Assembly: GCA_038240835.1 (NCBI GenBank)
Contig: JBBRGJ010000030.1
Location: forward strand, 1-28,459
Length of the DNA stretch: 28,459 nt
Source: JBAXTE01 sp038240835
Lineage (GTDB): Bacteria > Bacteroidota > Bacteroidia > Bacteroidales > WCHB1-69
Reading direction: 5' to 3'
The position numbers and the translations under genes were made by a program. Under the pieces are notes generated by a model, which did no database searches, had not been told where the DNA came from, and saw only the letters and a list, made by a program, of their open reading frames with translations. Positions 1 through 8,156 of the stretch are shown in pieces (within the stretch, counting starts at the first letter, position 1; each line of letters begins with the position of its first letter).

Positions 1-156
1 AAGATCTATAATGCTCAATCGTCGGTGACCCAACCCGCAATCATCTTGAAGTTCATATCCGCCTGCATCTGGACCACGGTGCAGCAACAAGTCTGTCATA
101 AATACAAGATTGTTGTAGTTGTATTTCGGACTATAAAAACCTGCAATTCCACACAT
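1..156 (-). CDS. Class II glutamine amidotransferase / asparagine synthetase-like protein (AsnB or WbpS type), 5' partial
   Basis: The minus strand from 156 down to the window edge encodes 52 residues without a stop. They begin MCGIAGF and include HRGPDAGG and GLGHRRLSIIDL. Cys2 is the N-terminal nucleophile that releases ammonia from glutamine, and HRGPD and the RLSIIDL stretch are hallmarks of the PF13537-type glutaminase domain of asparagine synthetases. The GLGHRRLSIIDL form resembles the subgroup common in polysaccharide clusters, including WbpS-type enzymes that amidate uronic acids, more than the E. coli AsnB form (MCSIFG, LAHERLSIVD). The synthetase domain lies outside the window, so asparagine synthesis and sugar amidation cannot be told apart. 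It is divergent from porZ. This is a genuine gene cut by the window edge. Confidence 0.88.
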   Translation of the reverse strand, partial: MCGIAGFYSPKYNYNNLVFMTDLLLHRGPDAGGYELQDDCGLGHRRLSIIDL

Positions 157-174
157 AGCGTCTATTTTTTAATG

Positions 175-205
175 CTAAATTACAATTATTATTTATGAGA
201 GACAA
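175..205 (-). promoter_or_regulatory. Promoter for the amidotransferase gene
   Basis: Read on the minus strand there is TTG (203-205), a 20-base spacer, and TAATTTAG (175-182). This is one base from the Bacteroidota -7 consensus TAnnTTTG with correct spacing. It lies 18 bases upstream of the ATG at 156. Confidence 0.45.
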
Positions 206-242
206 TATTTTTTATCAATAGATGTTATTCTCAAGGATGTTT

Positions 243-260
243 TCCTTACTTTTGTAAGGA
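243..260 (+). promoter_or_regulatory. -7 element of porZ promoter embedded in a hairpin
   Basis: TACTTTTG (247-254) matches the Bacteroidota -7 consensus TAnnTTTG and lies 54 bases upstream of the porZ ATG. It sits within a perfect 7-base inverted repeat, TCCTTAC-TTTT-GTAAGGA (243-260). No convincing -33 TTG is seen at the expected distance, so the promoter call is moderate. The hairpin could be an operator or chance. Confidence 0.4.
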
Positions 261-308
261 GAAATTTCTCAAAATTGTACGTTTTTTATCTCTGAAAAGT
301 TTAAAATC

Positions 309-2633
309 ATGATTTCAAAATTTAAGATAAATATTGTTTTAATTTTCATCTTTTTCTTGTCGGTCAACTCCTTGTTCGCTCAACTTCCTGTGGGAACTTG
401 GCGCGAACATTTGCCATATAATAAGGTGATTATGGTTGCCGAAACTCCCACACGAATCTATGCTGCAACTCCTTTTGGACTGTTTTATATGGAATATTCC
501 GATTTTTCGATCAATCGGTTATCCAAAGCAAATGGATTGTCTGATGTGGGTGTTACCGCTATCGAATACAACTCCGCTCAGCATACCCTAGTTGTTTGCT
601 ACAAAAATGCAAATGTTGATTTAATCAAAGATGATGTTGTTTTTAATCTATCCGATATTAAACGAAATTCTATTCCTGCCAGCAAAAGAATCAACAGAAT
701 TAAAAGTGACGGAAATTTCGCCTATTTAGCCTGTGGTTTTGGTGTGGTAGTGATTGATGTGAAACGGAAAGAGATTAAAGAGACTTGGTTGGTGGGAAAC
801 GAGAGTGCATACAGGAATATTTCAGACATTGAAATGTATAAAGATAGTATCTTCCTTGCCACCGATTACGGAATTCAAAAAGCTAAAAAATCTTCTGCAA
901 ATTTGGCAAATTATCAAGTTTGGTCCACCGATACTACTTTTTGCATGAGCAATAATGTGATAGTTGATGTTGAAAAAGTGGGAGACAAGTTGCTCGCACA
1001 CCAATCTTTTGGCGATAGTTCTTATCTTTTTGTCTACAATGGAATTTCGTGGAACCCGATTACATTGGCTAACAATCGTAAAAAAAATAGTCTCGAAGTT
1101 ACTTACAATAAATTGGTCACGACAAGTGATATTGGAAATGTGGTGATGTACGATACCAACTTTAATGAAATTGGATCTTTTTTCACCTACAGTCCTGGAT
1201 ATATCGATGCTACCTTTGCCCGTTTCGACCGTAAAGGGGATGTATGGGTGTGTGATCGAAACAATGGATTGGTTTGGGTAAATGGGAGTAATACTTGGGA
1301 TTGTTTCAAACATTCTGTAATGGGACCAAATATTTATGACATTTGGAAAGTATTTGGAATCAACGACAAGATGATTATTTTGACCGGTGCGGTGGATGAC
1401 ACCTATTCTAATCTTTGGGGATTGCCCCAATTTAGCCGTTTTTCTGACGAACAATGGGTCGGAATTGATCAGTATAACAATCCAAAATTAGACTCTTTAT
1501 TTGACATCGTATGTGGCGTAATTGATCCGTTAAATACAAACTCTGCTTGGCTCGGATCGTGGGGTAGAGGATTGATTCATCTCGAAGGAAATCAGGTGAC
1601 AGATGTGTTTAATGGCGAAAATTCGGTGTTGGAATCAAACTCGATTGGGTTTACCAATGTGGGTGGAGTTGCAATGGATAAGGATAAAAATCTTTGGATT
1701 GCGAATTCAAGCGGACAGAAAACGCTAAAAGTTAAAACTCCTAACAATCAGTGGTATTCCTACTCCATGTCGCCTTTCAATAGTTATGTTGTATCTCAAA
1801 TTGCTATTGATTCAAATGGATACAAATGGTTGCTATTGCCTCGAAACAATGGAATATTAGTCTACAACGACAACGGAACGCTTGCTAATCCCAACGATGA
1901 TCAGGTTAAATTGTTGAATATCAATTTGGGAACGAATGTTTCAACCAACTTTATCAACGGGTTTGTGCAAGATTTAAATGGGGATATGTGGGTGGCTACC
2001 GATAAGGGAATCAAGGTTTTTTATAATATTTCCAATATTTTTTCAACGGCAAATCCTGCTCCTCAAAATATACTCGTGGAACAAGATGGTTATGTGCAAA
2101 ATTTGTTTGAATTTGAAAACGTTACCGCCATTGTGGTAGATGGTGCAAATAGAAAATGGGTGGGAACTTTTAAAGCGGGTTTGTTTCTAATCTCTGCCGA
2201 CGGAACCACCGAATTAGCTCATTTTACGGCTTCCAATAGCCCGTTGTTTTCGGACGAAATTACTTCGCTCTCGATGAATCAAGCCAACGGGGAACTGTTT
2301 ATTGGAACTACCACCGGATTGATGTCCTACAGAACCAACGCCACACTTGGACGTGAGGAAATTGTAAAAAGTGAAGTGTTGGCATTTCCCAATCCAATTC
2401 GTCCCGATTATAATGGAGAAATTGCGATAAATGGACTAACCACCAATGCGAACATTAAAATCACAAATTCTAACGGTGGATTGGTCTATCAAACAATTGC
2501 AAATGGAGGAACTGCTGTTTGGAATGGCAAAAACTTTAACAACGAAAAAGTGGCCACGGGAGTTTACCTTGTTTTCTCATCCGATGAATCGGGCGATGAA
2601 CGTATTGTAACAAAACTGCTTTTTATAAAGTAA
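309..2633 (+). CDS. porZ: Type IX secretion system attachment-complex protein PorZ
   Basis: The product has 774 residues, close to the length I recall for P. gingivalis PorZ. It begins with a signal peptide (MISKFKINIV, hydrophobic core, SLFAQ). The mature start QLPVGTWREHLPYNK is the family's typical opening. The body is made of two-component-regulator-type beta-propeller repeats, with blade signatures such as WLGSWGRGLIHL and WVGTFKAGLFLI. The last ~85 residues, from FPNPIRPDYNG to the end (GVYLVFSSDESG, KLLFIK), form a T9SS C-terminal domain. In the known system PorZ works with PorU, PorV and PorQ on the outer membrane, where cargo loses its CTD and is joined to A-LPS. The ATG of recO overlaps its stop, an adjacency seen in other Bacteroidota. 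Identity is inferred from architecture, length and neighbour. Confidence 0.88.
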   Translation: MISKFKINIVLIFIFFLSVNSLFAQLPVGTWREHLPYNKVIMVAETPTRIYAATPFGLFYMEYSDFSINRLSKANGLSDVGVTAIEYNSAQHTLVVCYKNANVDLIKDDVVFNLSDIKRNSIPASKRINRIKSDGNFAYLACGFGVVVIDVKRKEIKETWLVGNESAYRNISDIEMYKDSIFLATDYGIQKAKKSSANLANYQVWSTDTTFCMSNNVIVDVEKVGDKLLAHQSFGDSSYLFVYNGISWNPITLANNRKKNSLEVTYNKLVTTSDIGNVVMYDTNFNEIGSFFTYSPGYIDATFARFDRKGDVWVCDRNNGLVWVNGSNTWDCFKHSVMGPNIYDIWKVFGINDKMIILTGAVDDTYSNLWGLPQFSRFSDEQWVGIDQYNNPKLDSLFDIVCGVIDPLNTNSAWLGSWGRGLIHLEGNQVTDVFNGENSVLESNSIGFTNVGGVAMDKDKNLWIANSSGQKTLKVKTPNNQWYSYSMSPFNSYVVSQIAIDSNGYKWLLLPRNNGILVYNDNGTLANPNDDQVKLLNINLGTNVSTNFINGFVQDLNGDMWVATDKGIKVFYNISNIFSTANPAPQNILVEQDGYVQNLFEFENVTAIVVDGANRKWVGTFKAGLFLISADGTTELAHFTASNSPLFSDEITSLSMNQANGELFIGTTTGLMSYRTNATLGREEIVKSEVLAFPNPIRPDYNGEIAINGLTTNANIKITNSNGGLVYQTIANGGTAVWNGKNFNNEKVATGVYLVFSSDESGDERIVTKLLFIK

Positions 2634-3358
2634 TGATAGTCAAAACCAAAGGGGTTGTTGTTTATAAAGTAAAGTACTCGGAAACGAGTCTTATTGTCCA
2701 TCTTTACACGGAAGATTTAGGCTTAAAAGCATTTATCGTAAAAGGAGTGAGGTCCAAAAAATCGAAAATATCTGTGGCTATGTTCGATTATTTAAACGTG
2801 TTGGAGGTTGTGGCTTCACAGGGCGGTAATTCCGATTTGCTGACACTTCGCGAAGTCTCCTTTTCCGAAGATAACTCACACCACGCTTTCGACCCCGTTA
2901 AAAACTCAATTTTACTATTCTTAGCCGAATTTATTCACAAAACGGTGGTCAGCTCTGTCACCGACCCAATGTTGTTTCGTTTTATCAACAACTCCATTCA
3001 TGTTTTCAAACATAGCCAGCTATCCATGGTCGATTTTCATCTGTGGTTTGCCACTAAATATTCGATGTATTTAGGAATTCAACCCATCAATAATTACTCA
3101 GAAAAGTGTCAAATTTTCAACGTTCAACACTCCGAATTTTCCAATAACTCCTTCGATAGCGAGGGCGTATTCTCCTTGTCCTCTTCAAAAATATTGAACC
3201 ATTATTTAAACGTTTCCATCAACGAATGTGTAAACAATAAATTCTCGCTCGAACAACGAAATCAGTTTCTTGACGAGATCCTTTTTTATTATCGATACCA
3301 CTTAGAACACTTTAAAGGACTAAAATCCCACGAAATATTAAAATCTGTGTTTAGATAG
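2633..3358 (+). CDS. recO: DNA repair protein RecO
   Basis: The product has 241 residues and starts MIVKTKGVVVYKVKYSETSLIVHLYTEDLG, the usual beginning of the RecO N-terminal OB fold. A helical C-terminal half follows (FLAEFIHK, YRYHLEHFKGLKSHEIL). RecO acts with RecR and RecF to load RecA onto SSB-coated single-stranded DNA and can anneal strands. The CxxC...CxxC zinc finger present in many RecO proteins is absent: only isolated cysteines occur around residues 160 and 219. This is a common state in this phylum. Its ATG shares one base with the porZ stop (TAATG), so it is very probably translationally coupled. No clear terminator follows; a TGTGTTT/AAACACA pair flanks the stop, but its T-run lies in the loop. 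Confidence 0.9.
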   Translation: MIVKTKGVVVYKVKYSETSLIVHLYTEDLGLKAFIVKGVRSKKSKISVAMFDYLNVLEVVASQGGNSDLLTLREVSFSEDNSHHAFDPVKNSILLFLAEFIHKTVVSSVTDPMLFRFINNSIHVFKHSQLSMVDFHLWFATKYSMYLGIQPINNYSEKCQIFNVQHSEFSNNSFDSEGVFSLSSSKILNHYLNVSINECVNNKFSLEQRNQFLDEILFYYRYHLEHFKGLKSHEILKSVFR

Positions 3359-3490
3359 TTTTTTTTTAAAACACAATTCCCGCCAATGCAATCAACTCAA
3401 AATCAGCGATTATGATAAGTTGCTCAATTGTAGAATTTGTTTTTTACTCTTTCGTAGGTATTCTTTCGCCAATAATTATCAGGATTTACT

Positions 3491-3498
3491 TACTTTTG
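3491..3498 (+). promoter_or_regulatory. -7 element upstream of the VF530-family gene
   Basis: TACTTTTG matches TAnnTTTG and lies about 75 bases before the ATG at 3574, which implies a fairly long leader. No good -33 element is seen at 19-21 bases, so this is a weak call. Confidence 0.3.
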
Positions 3499-3573
3499 TC
3501 TACTTGATTTTTCTTCGAACCTAAAAACATTCAGGTTTTGCAACGACCTTATTCAATAAAAAAATAGAATACT

Positions 3574-3813
3574 ATGGATAATACAAGTCAACCCAACAAT
3601 CCACTGCATGGCGTAACGTTAGAAATGGTGGTGAAAAAACTCCAGGATCATTACGGTTGGGAAGTTTTGGGATATTTGCTCAATGTGAATTGCTTTAACA
3701 ACAATCCCAGCATTAAATCCAGTTTAAAGTTCTTTCGCAAAACCCAATGGGCACGCACCAAGCTGGAAGATTTATATCTAAGTTTGATAGAAAAAGAGCA
3801 AAAACAAGGCTAA
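3574..3813 (+). CDS. VF530-family (DUF2132) small DNA-binding protein
   Basis: The product has 79 residues. The core NPLHGVTLEMVVKKLQ, HYGWEVLGY, NCFNNNPSIKSSLKFFRKT and WARTKLEDLYL matches, from memory, the conserved pattern of the VF530/DUF2132 family (PF09905). These are proteins of 70-80 residues with a compact helical fold; a Vibrio fischeri member was characterised structurally and proposed to bind DNA. Cellular role is unknown. It is monocistronic here, between recO and a convergent dipeptidase gene. The family call is strong because the motif covers almost the whole protein; the function is not established. Confidence 0.85.
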   Translation: MDNTSQPNNPLHGVTLEMVVKKLQDHYGWEVLGYLLNVNCFNNNPSIKSSLKFFRKTQWARTKLEDLYLSLIEKEQKQG

Positions 3814-3948
3814 AATCTTTTTGGACAGTGTAATTAAGTATTTGCATTTCCACTAGCCTTTTGCAAAAGAAGGTTTATTTCCCCACGATTTAATTCCAGT
3901 TTTTTTTGATGAAGTCATCGTGTGATAAAAGAGACCAAGAGCTCTTTA

Positions 3949-3980
3949 TCTACCTCGCATGCTGTTAAATAAATGTCTTT
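3949..3980. repeat. Direct repeat A, copy 1 (32 bp)
   Basis: The block starting TCTACCTCGCATGCTG recurs without mismatch at 4211-4242. Confidence 0.9.
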
Positions 3981-4044
3981 TATTCGTAAAGAGTTTTATT
4001 ATTAAAATGTACTCATGAGCTCATCCCGCAAGCGGGAATCGGTT

Positions 4045-4101
4045 GTGTAATAGCTAAAAGTTTTTCACTTCGAAGGATTTGTTTTCTGCTGTGTCACAAA
4101 G
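4045..4101. repeat. Direct repeat B, copy 1 (57 bp)
   Basis: The block from GTGTAATAGCTAAAAG to GTGTCACAAAG recurs at 4244-4300 with two mismatches. In copy 1, repeats A and B are 64 bases apart; in copy 2 they are one base apart. The second set therefore looks like a contracted duplicate. Confidence 0.9.
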
Positions 4102-4130
4102 TACCACAAAGCGATGCAGTGCGATGCGTT

Positions 4131-4156
4131 GAGCCTGTCGAAACGAGCCTGTCGAA
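4131..4156. repeat. Tandem GAGCCTGTCGAA pair
   Basis: The 12-mer GAGCCTGTCGAA occurs at 4131-4142 and again at 4145-4156, separated by AC. I have seen this motif scattered in other Bacteroidota spacers; that is recollection, not a search. Confidence 0.7.
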
Positions 4157-4210
4157 CTGGAGTCACAAAGTTTCACAAAGGAACTGCATTTTTTTTCTTT
4201 TTCTTCTTTG

Positions 4211-4242
4211 TCTACCTCGCATGCTGTTAAATAAATGTCTTT
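4211..4242. repeat. Direct repeat A, copy 2 (32 bp)
   Basis: Exact copy of 3949-3980. It is followed one base later by repeat B copy 2. Confidence 0.9.
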
Positions 4243-4243
4243 C

Positions 4244-4300
4244 GTGTAACAGCTGAAAGTTTTTCACTTCGAAGGATTTGTTTTCTGCTGTGTCACAAAG
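4244..4300. repeat. Direct repeat B, copy 2 (57 bp)
   Basis: Matches 4045-4101 with two substitutions. The long identical core runs from AAAGTTTTTCACTTCG to GTCACAAAG. Confidence 0.9.
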
Positions 4301-4512
4301 ATTTAAAAAAAAATGTTTGCTACTCTTTTAATCCCATTTTTCAATGCTGTAACTTGAAAATTCAATAATAGCCCAAGTTTATAATTCCTTCTTTACAGTC
4401 TTTCAACTACCCACTTCATTGCGTTATCAATAACAGAATTTGAAAAAAATCTCATAAAGAGATGATAGTGATAGAAATATAGCTGTGTGAAAAGTCCTTT
4501 AAATCCGCAAAT

Positions 4513-4546
4513 AAAAAAAAGTAGAGAACAATTGCTCTCTACTTTT
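4513..4546 (-). terminator. Rho-independent terminator of the C69 dipeptidase gene
   Basis: An 11-base perfect stem AAAAGTAGAGA / TCTCTACTTTT (4517-4527 and 4536-4546) closes an 8-base loop. On the minus strand the stem ends in an uninterrupted run of eight T (4513-4520). It lies 27 bases past the stop codon. Confidence 0.88.
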
Positions 4547-4572
4547 ATAATACTTGTTACTAGATTTCCCTC

Positions 4573-6324
4573 TTAATTTGTTTTTGGAAGTGGTCTCTCT
4601 TGAATTGTATTTCCGTGTTCGTTTACAATACGTTTGTACCAATCTTTTGGATAAGCAGGATGTCCAGGTTGCTCAGGTTGACCGTGCCCATTTTCCTTAA
4701 ATTGACGGCCATCATGAGGTTTCACATTTCCATCCATGTATTTCACAAACAAAAACTGACCAAATTCTCTCCAGCTATCGGTGGTTTTATCACCTACGTT
4801 TCTTGAAAAACTAGTTAATAGTTCTTCGGCAGCTTTTGGATTTGTTTTATACAAAGCTTCTGCTTTTGCGTCAATTTCTTTGGTTTGTTTGTTGAATTCA
4901 TTTTCTAATTCCGCTTGATATTTAACTACTTCTGGTGAGATTTCACTCCAACGGGTATAAGTCCAGTTAGACACCCAGTTGAATACCCAAAATGCTGAAT
5001 TCCAAGTAAATTTTGTCATCGATCCATTTCCTACTTTAAACGTTTCTGGGACTTCGGTGATGCCACAATACATTGGAACATAAACGGTTAGATATGTATC
5101 ATCAAAACCGAACCAGTTAATTCCACCAATATGATTTGGCAACCAATTACGCATTTCTGCTACAAATGAAAATCCAGTTTGTTGGGTAGAGATTGCTCTT
5201 TCGTGAATGTAATTCTTTCCATCAACTTCCCATGTCATTGGTCTCCAGCGGTATGGACATTTGTATGGACCTGCGCCCACGTCTTTGGTCATATCGTAGG
5301 GAGTTCCGGTGTAATGGTCGCGCATCATTCCTTTAACGTCGTCTAAGGTTACTTTTTTGTCTGGTTTGATGTACAAAGGAAGACGGTTTACCATATCTTC
5401 ACCGTTGATGTATGGGAAATAGTTATCTGCATCTTTCCATACTTTTCTAAAACCAGCCCAAACTCTGCCTTCGCAAGCTCTTAAAGCTCCAAAATCCATG
5501 GGTGCGTAACTGTCGGCAAAACTAAAAGCATTTTTGTACTCTTTGTAGAATTTTTTCTCTTTTGCAAATGTAATCACATCAGCTGCATAGATACAAGTGA
5601 TGTCAGGATTGTAAATTTTGCTCATGTTTTTAGAAGAGATGCTTGTTTTGCCATTCTCTAAAGGAAAGTTGGTAATACGAGCATGGTTGGCATGTCCAGA
5701 AATATATCCTTCTGGAATACGCATTGCTACCCAAACAGCTCCTTTGTTGTAAACTGTCTTTTCAACTCCTTTTTTGTCTTTTACTTTGGTGGATCCACCT
5801 TTGCTAATCATTTCAAGAATCCATACTTCGTTAGCATCTGCAATTGAAAATGATTCGCCACTGCTGTAATAGCCATATTCTGCCACTAAATCGGTAATTA
5901 CCTTAATGGCTTCACGGGCAGTTTTAGAACGTTGCAAAGCAATATAAATTAAACTACCATAATCCATGATTGCATTTGGATCGGAAAGTTCTTCGCGACC
6001 ACCATAGGTAGTTTCGCCAATAGTTACTTGATTTTCGTTCATGTTGCCAATCACAGAGTAAGTGTGAAGTACTTGTTTGATTTTTCCCAATGGTTTGCCA
6101 GTATCCCACTCGCGAATGTCCATCATGGTTCCTGCAGTGTAATTTGCTGCTGGAAAATGGTATAATTCGCCATATAGTGAGTGCGAATCCGCAGAGTAGG
6201 TAACATAAGTAGCGCCAGTAGCCGAAGCTCCCTTCGTTACCATAAAGTTTGTACATCCTTTTGCAATTGGATTCCACATCATCAACATGGAAACTACTGC
6301 AAGGGTGAATAATTGTTTTTTCAT
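4573..6324 (-). CDS. C69-family (PepD-type) dipeptidase, exported
   Basis: An N-terminal-nucleophile hydrolase of 583 residues from the ATG at 6324. The first 23 residues (MKKQLFTLAVVSMLMMWNPIAKG) are a signal peptide. They are followed by CTNFMVTKGAS, the hallmark of peptidase family C69/U34, in which this Cys (residue 24) becomes the N-terminal nucleophile after processing. Other family stretches are YVTYSADSH, IGETTYGGRE, AREAIKVITDLV, ESFSIADANEVWILEM and GHANHARITNFP. The enzyme should release dipeptides in the periplasm or at the cell surface, fitting an amino-acid-using anaerobe. The reading frame stays open upstream to 6381. However, a TAnnTTTG promoter at 6352-6359 lies inside that extension and the signal peptide starts at 6324, so the shorter start is preferred. 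It stands alone, with its own promoter and terminator. Confidence 0.92.
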   Translation of the reverse strand: MKKQLFTLAVVSMLMMWNPIAKGCTNFMVTKGASATGATYVTYSADSHSLYGELYHFPAANYTAGTMMDIREWDTGKPLGKIKQVLHTYSVIGNMNENQVTIGETTYGGREELSDPNAIMDYGSLIYIALQRSKTAREAIKVITDLVAEYGYYSSGESFSIADANEVWILEMISKGGSTKVKDKKGVEKTVYNKGAVWVAMRIPEGYISGHANHARITNFPLENGKTSISSKNMSKIYNPDITCIYAADVITFAKEKKFYKEYKNAFSFADSYAPMDFGALRACEGRVWAGFRKVWKDADNYFPYINGEDMVNRLPLYIKPDKKVTLDDVKGMMRDHYTGTPYDMTKDVGAGPYKCPYRWRPMTWEVDGKNYIHERAISTQQTGFSFVAEMRNWLPNHIGGINWFGFDDTYLTVYVPMYCGITEVPETFKVGNGSMTKFTWNSAFWVFNWVSNWTYTRWSEISPEVVKYQAELENEFNKQTKEIDAKAEALYKTNPKAAEELLTSFSRNVGDKTTDSWREFGQFLFVKYMDGNVKPHDGRQFKENGHGQPEQPGHPAYPKDWYKRIVNEHGNTIQERPLPKTN

Positions 6325-6351
6325 ATTTTTTATTGATTTGATTTTAAGACA

Positions 6352-6381
6352 CAAACTTACACTTTTTTTGTCTAAAACCAA
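6352..6381 (-). promoter_or_regulatory. Promoter of the C69 dipeptidase gene
   Basis: On the minus strand there is TTGG (6378-6381), an 18-base spacer, then TAAGTTTG (6352-6359), a full match to TAnnTTTG. It lies 27 bases before the chosen ATG and excludes the longer start at 6381. Confidence 0.6.
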
Positions 6382-6676
6382 TATGGTCTGGTGAAAAATA
6401 ATTAGAGTTTACATAAAAGCACCATTTTTTTCGTTGCCAAACAAACCTCAAATTCGCTATTCCAAGGGTCAGGTAGAGCAAGTTTTTCGGTGCAAAAAGG
6501 TGTCTTTATAAGTGTTTTTTGAAATATGTTTTTAGTTGGTTTTCTTCGTTTACCCTAACTCAGATTTGTTTTGGTGTATTTTTCGTTTGTCCTACCTTAA
6601 AGAGACTAAAAATTTATTATTTATAAGTTTGATTTTTACTTTGTTGGGAAAATAAATATGAAAATTTGACACCCTT

Positions 6677-6747
6677 TAGGGCAGGGGCAAAACAAATTTT
6701 CATGAACGAAGGCTTTTCAGCTAGGGCAGGGGGAAATCAAATTTTCA
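6677..6747. repeat. 26-bp direct repeat pair
   Basis: TAGGGCAGGGG followed by 15 bases ending CAAATTTTCA occurs at 6677-6702 and 6722-6747, with two mismatches and a 45-base period. It lies 270-340 bases upstream of wbpE. Confidence 0.75.
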
Positions 6748-6982
6748 CAACCAGAAAGTCTTGTCAGGTCGGGAAATAAACCAAATTCTGAAGTACTTAG
6801 GCAATCAACACAATCCATTCCAGAAGTATTCCTTAACTTTGTCTGTTTTATTGTTCTTATGAATGGATGTGAACCGCTTGATATCTAGCTGTATATGAGA
6901 ATATGTGCAAATATTATGGGTTTATCCGTTTATTTTAAAAATATCTGGTTATGAGAAAAATTAAAAATTTGTTTTTTTTTAT

Positions 6983-6990
6983 TAACTTTG
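6983..6990 (+). promoter_or_regulatory. -7 element of the wbp operon promoter
   Basis: TAACTTTG matches TAnnTTTG and lies 30 bases before the wbpE ATG, behind a ten-base T-run. A TTTG is present at 6968-6971, but it is too close to serve as a normal -33 element. Confidence 0.5.
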
Positions 6991-7020
6991 CATAGTTTTT
7001 AGAACTACAAATACAGTGAA

Positions 7021-8151
7021 ATGAACAAGATAAATATGGTTGACTTAAAAAGTCAATACCAAAAAATAAAACCAGAAATTGATGCAGCCATTCAAGAAGT
7101 GATTGAAAGTACCGCGTTTATCAATGGTCCTGCCGTTAAAAACTTTCAAGAACATTTAGAACAATATTTAAATGTAAAACATGTAATTCCTTGTGGCAAT
7201 GGAACTGATGCTCTGCAAGTAGCCATGATGGCGTTGGATTTAAAACCCGGTGATGAGGTGATTACCACTACTTTCACATTTATAGCTACCGCCGAAGTAA
7301 TTGCTTTGCTTCATCTTACCCCCGTTTGCGTGGATGTGGATTTAGATACCATGAATATCTCTATCGAATCGTTGAAAAAAGCAATTACCCCTAAGACAAA
7401 AGCCATTGTTCCTGTTCATCTCTTTGGTCAATGTGCCAATATGGAAGCGATTATGGAAATTGCTCATCAACACAATTTATTTGTTATTGAAGATGCTTGC
7501 CAAGCAATTGGTGCCGATTATAAGTTTCAAAACGGTAAAACTCAAAAAGCTGGAACTATCGGCGATGTGGGTTGTACTTCCTTTTTTCCATCCAAAAATC
7601 TCGGCTGTTATGGCGATGGTGGCGCTCTGTTTACCAATAACGATGAATTAGCTCATAAAATTAGAGGAATTGTAAATCATGGTATGTTTACTCGCTATTA
7701 TCACGACATGGTGGGGGTGAATTCTCGTTTGGATACTATTCAAGCAGCGGTTTTAAACATCAAACTTCGCTTTTTGGACGATTATGCTGCCGCCCGCAAC
7801 TCAGCAGCTACTTACTATAATAACGCATTTGCAAATAATCCAAAGATTGTCATTCCAATCATTGCATCATATTCATCGCACGTTTTTCATCAATATACTC
7901 TTGTTATAAAAGATGTAGATAGAGCAAAACTTATCGAGTTTATGAGTGAAAAACAGATTCCTGTCATGATTTATTACCCTGTGCCCATGCACAAACAAAA
8001 AGCATATTTAGATCCTCGATACAAAGATGGTGATTTTCCAATGGCCGAATACTTATCCGAACATGTGATCTCTTTGCCCATGCACACCGAATTAGATATT
8101 GAACAATTAAAATATATTACCGATTCTCTTTTATCATTTATCAACAACTAA
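7021..8151 (+). CDS. wbpE: DegT/DnrJ/EryC1-family aminotransferase, WbpE/PorR type
   Basis: A PLP enzyme of 376 residues. The fold and motifs are those of sugar aminotransferases: FINGPAVKNFQEHL, CGNGTDALQVAMMAL (phosphate-binding loop), TTTFTFIATAEVI, PVHLFGQ, IEDACQAIGA, and FFPSKNLGCYGDGGA with the PLP lysine at 192. GRH-like substrate-binding residues appear as VNHGMFTRYYHDMVGVNSRLD. The predicted reaction is glutamate-dependent amination of UDP-2-acetamido-3-keto-glucuronate. The assignment rests mainly on the three genes that follow, which supply the other steps of the Wbp pathway; the family itself has many specificities. Only five bases separate it from wbpD. The P. gingivalis counterpart, as recalled, is PorR, whose loss disturbs A-LPS and T9SS cargo anchoring. 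Confidence 0.88.
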   Translation: MNKINMVDLKSQYQKIKPEIDAAIQEVIESTAFINGPAVKNFQEHLEQYLNVKHVIPCGNGTDALQVAMMALDLKPGDEVITTTFTFIATAEVIALLHLTPVCVDVDLDTMNISIESLKKAITPKTKAIVPVHLFGQCANMEAIMEIAHQHNLFVIEDACQAIGADYKFQNGKTQKAGTIGDVGCTSFFPSKNLGCYGDGGALFTNNDELAHKIRGIVNHGMFTRYYHDMVGVNSRLDTIQAAVLNIKLRFLDDYAAARNSAATYYNNAFANNPKIVIPIIASYSSHVFHQYTLVIKDVDRAKLIEFMSEKQIPVMIYYPVPMHKQKAYLDPRYKDGDFPMAEYLSEHVISLPMHTELDIEQLKYITDSLLSFINN

Positions 8152-8156
8152 AAACA

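Larger units (their letters stand above)
3814..4572. other. Repeat-rich intergenic spacer
   Basis: No plausible gene is present. The spacer holds two duplicated blocks (3949-3980 with 4211-4242, and 4045-4101 with 4244-4300), a small hairpin TCCCGCAAGCGGGA near 4024, and a tandem pair of GAGCCTGTCGAA (4131-4142 and 4145-4156). Several TCACAAAG/CCACAAAG motifs, of a kind common in Bacteroidota spacers, are also present. The dipeptidase terminator lies at its right end. Confidence 0.75.
6382..7020. other. Intergenic region with a diverged direct repeat
   Basis: No credible coding frame is present. The region contains the 26-base repeat pair at 6677-6702 and 6722-6747, long A/T tracts, and the -7 element of the wbp operon near the right end. 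Nothing else is recognised. Confidence 0.6.

Noticed and set aside
822..1454. 210-residue open frame on the minus strand inside porZ
   Set aside because: It is antisense to a well-supported gene, has no recognisable domain and a composition typical of a shadow frame.
3346..3375. TGTGTTT/AAACACA pair around the recO stop as a terminator
   Set aside because: The T-run lies in the loop, not after the stem, so it does not have terminator form.
6250..6324. Lipoprotein reading of the C69 dipeptidase (AKGC at the signal-peptide end)
   Set aside because: The Cys is the family's catalytic N-terminal nucleophile (CTNF motif), and the preceding residues are not a good lipobox.
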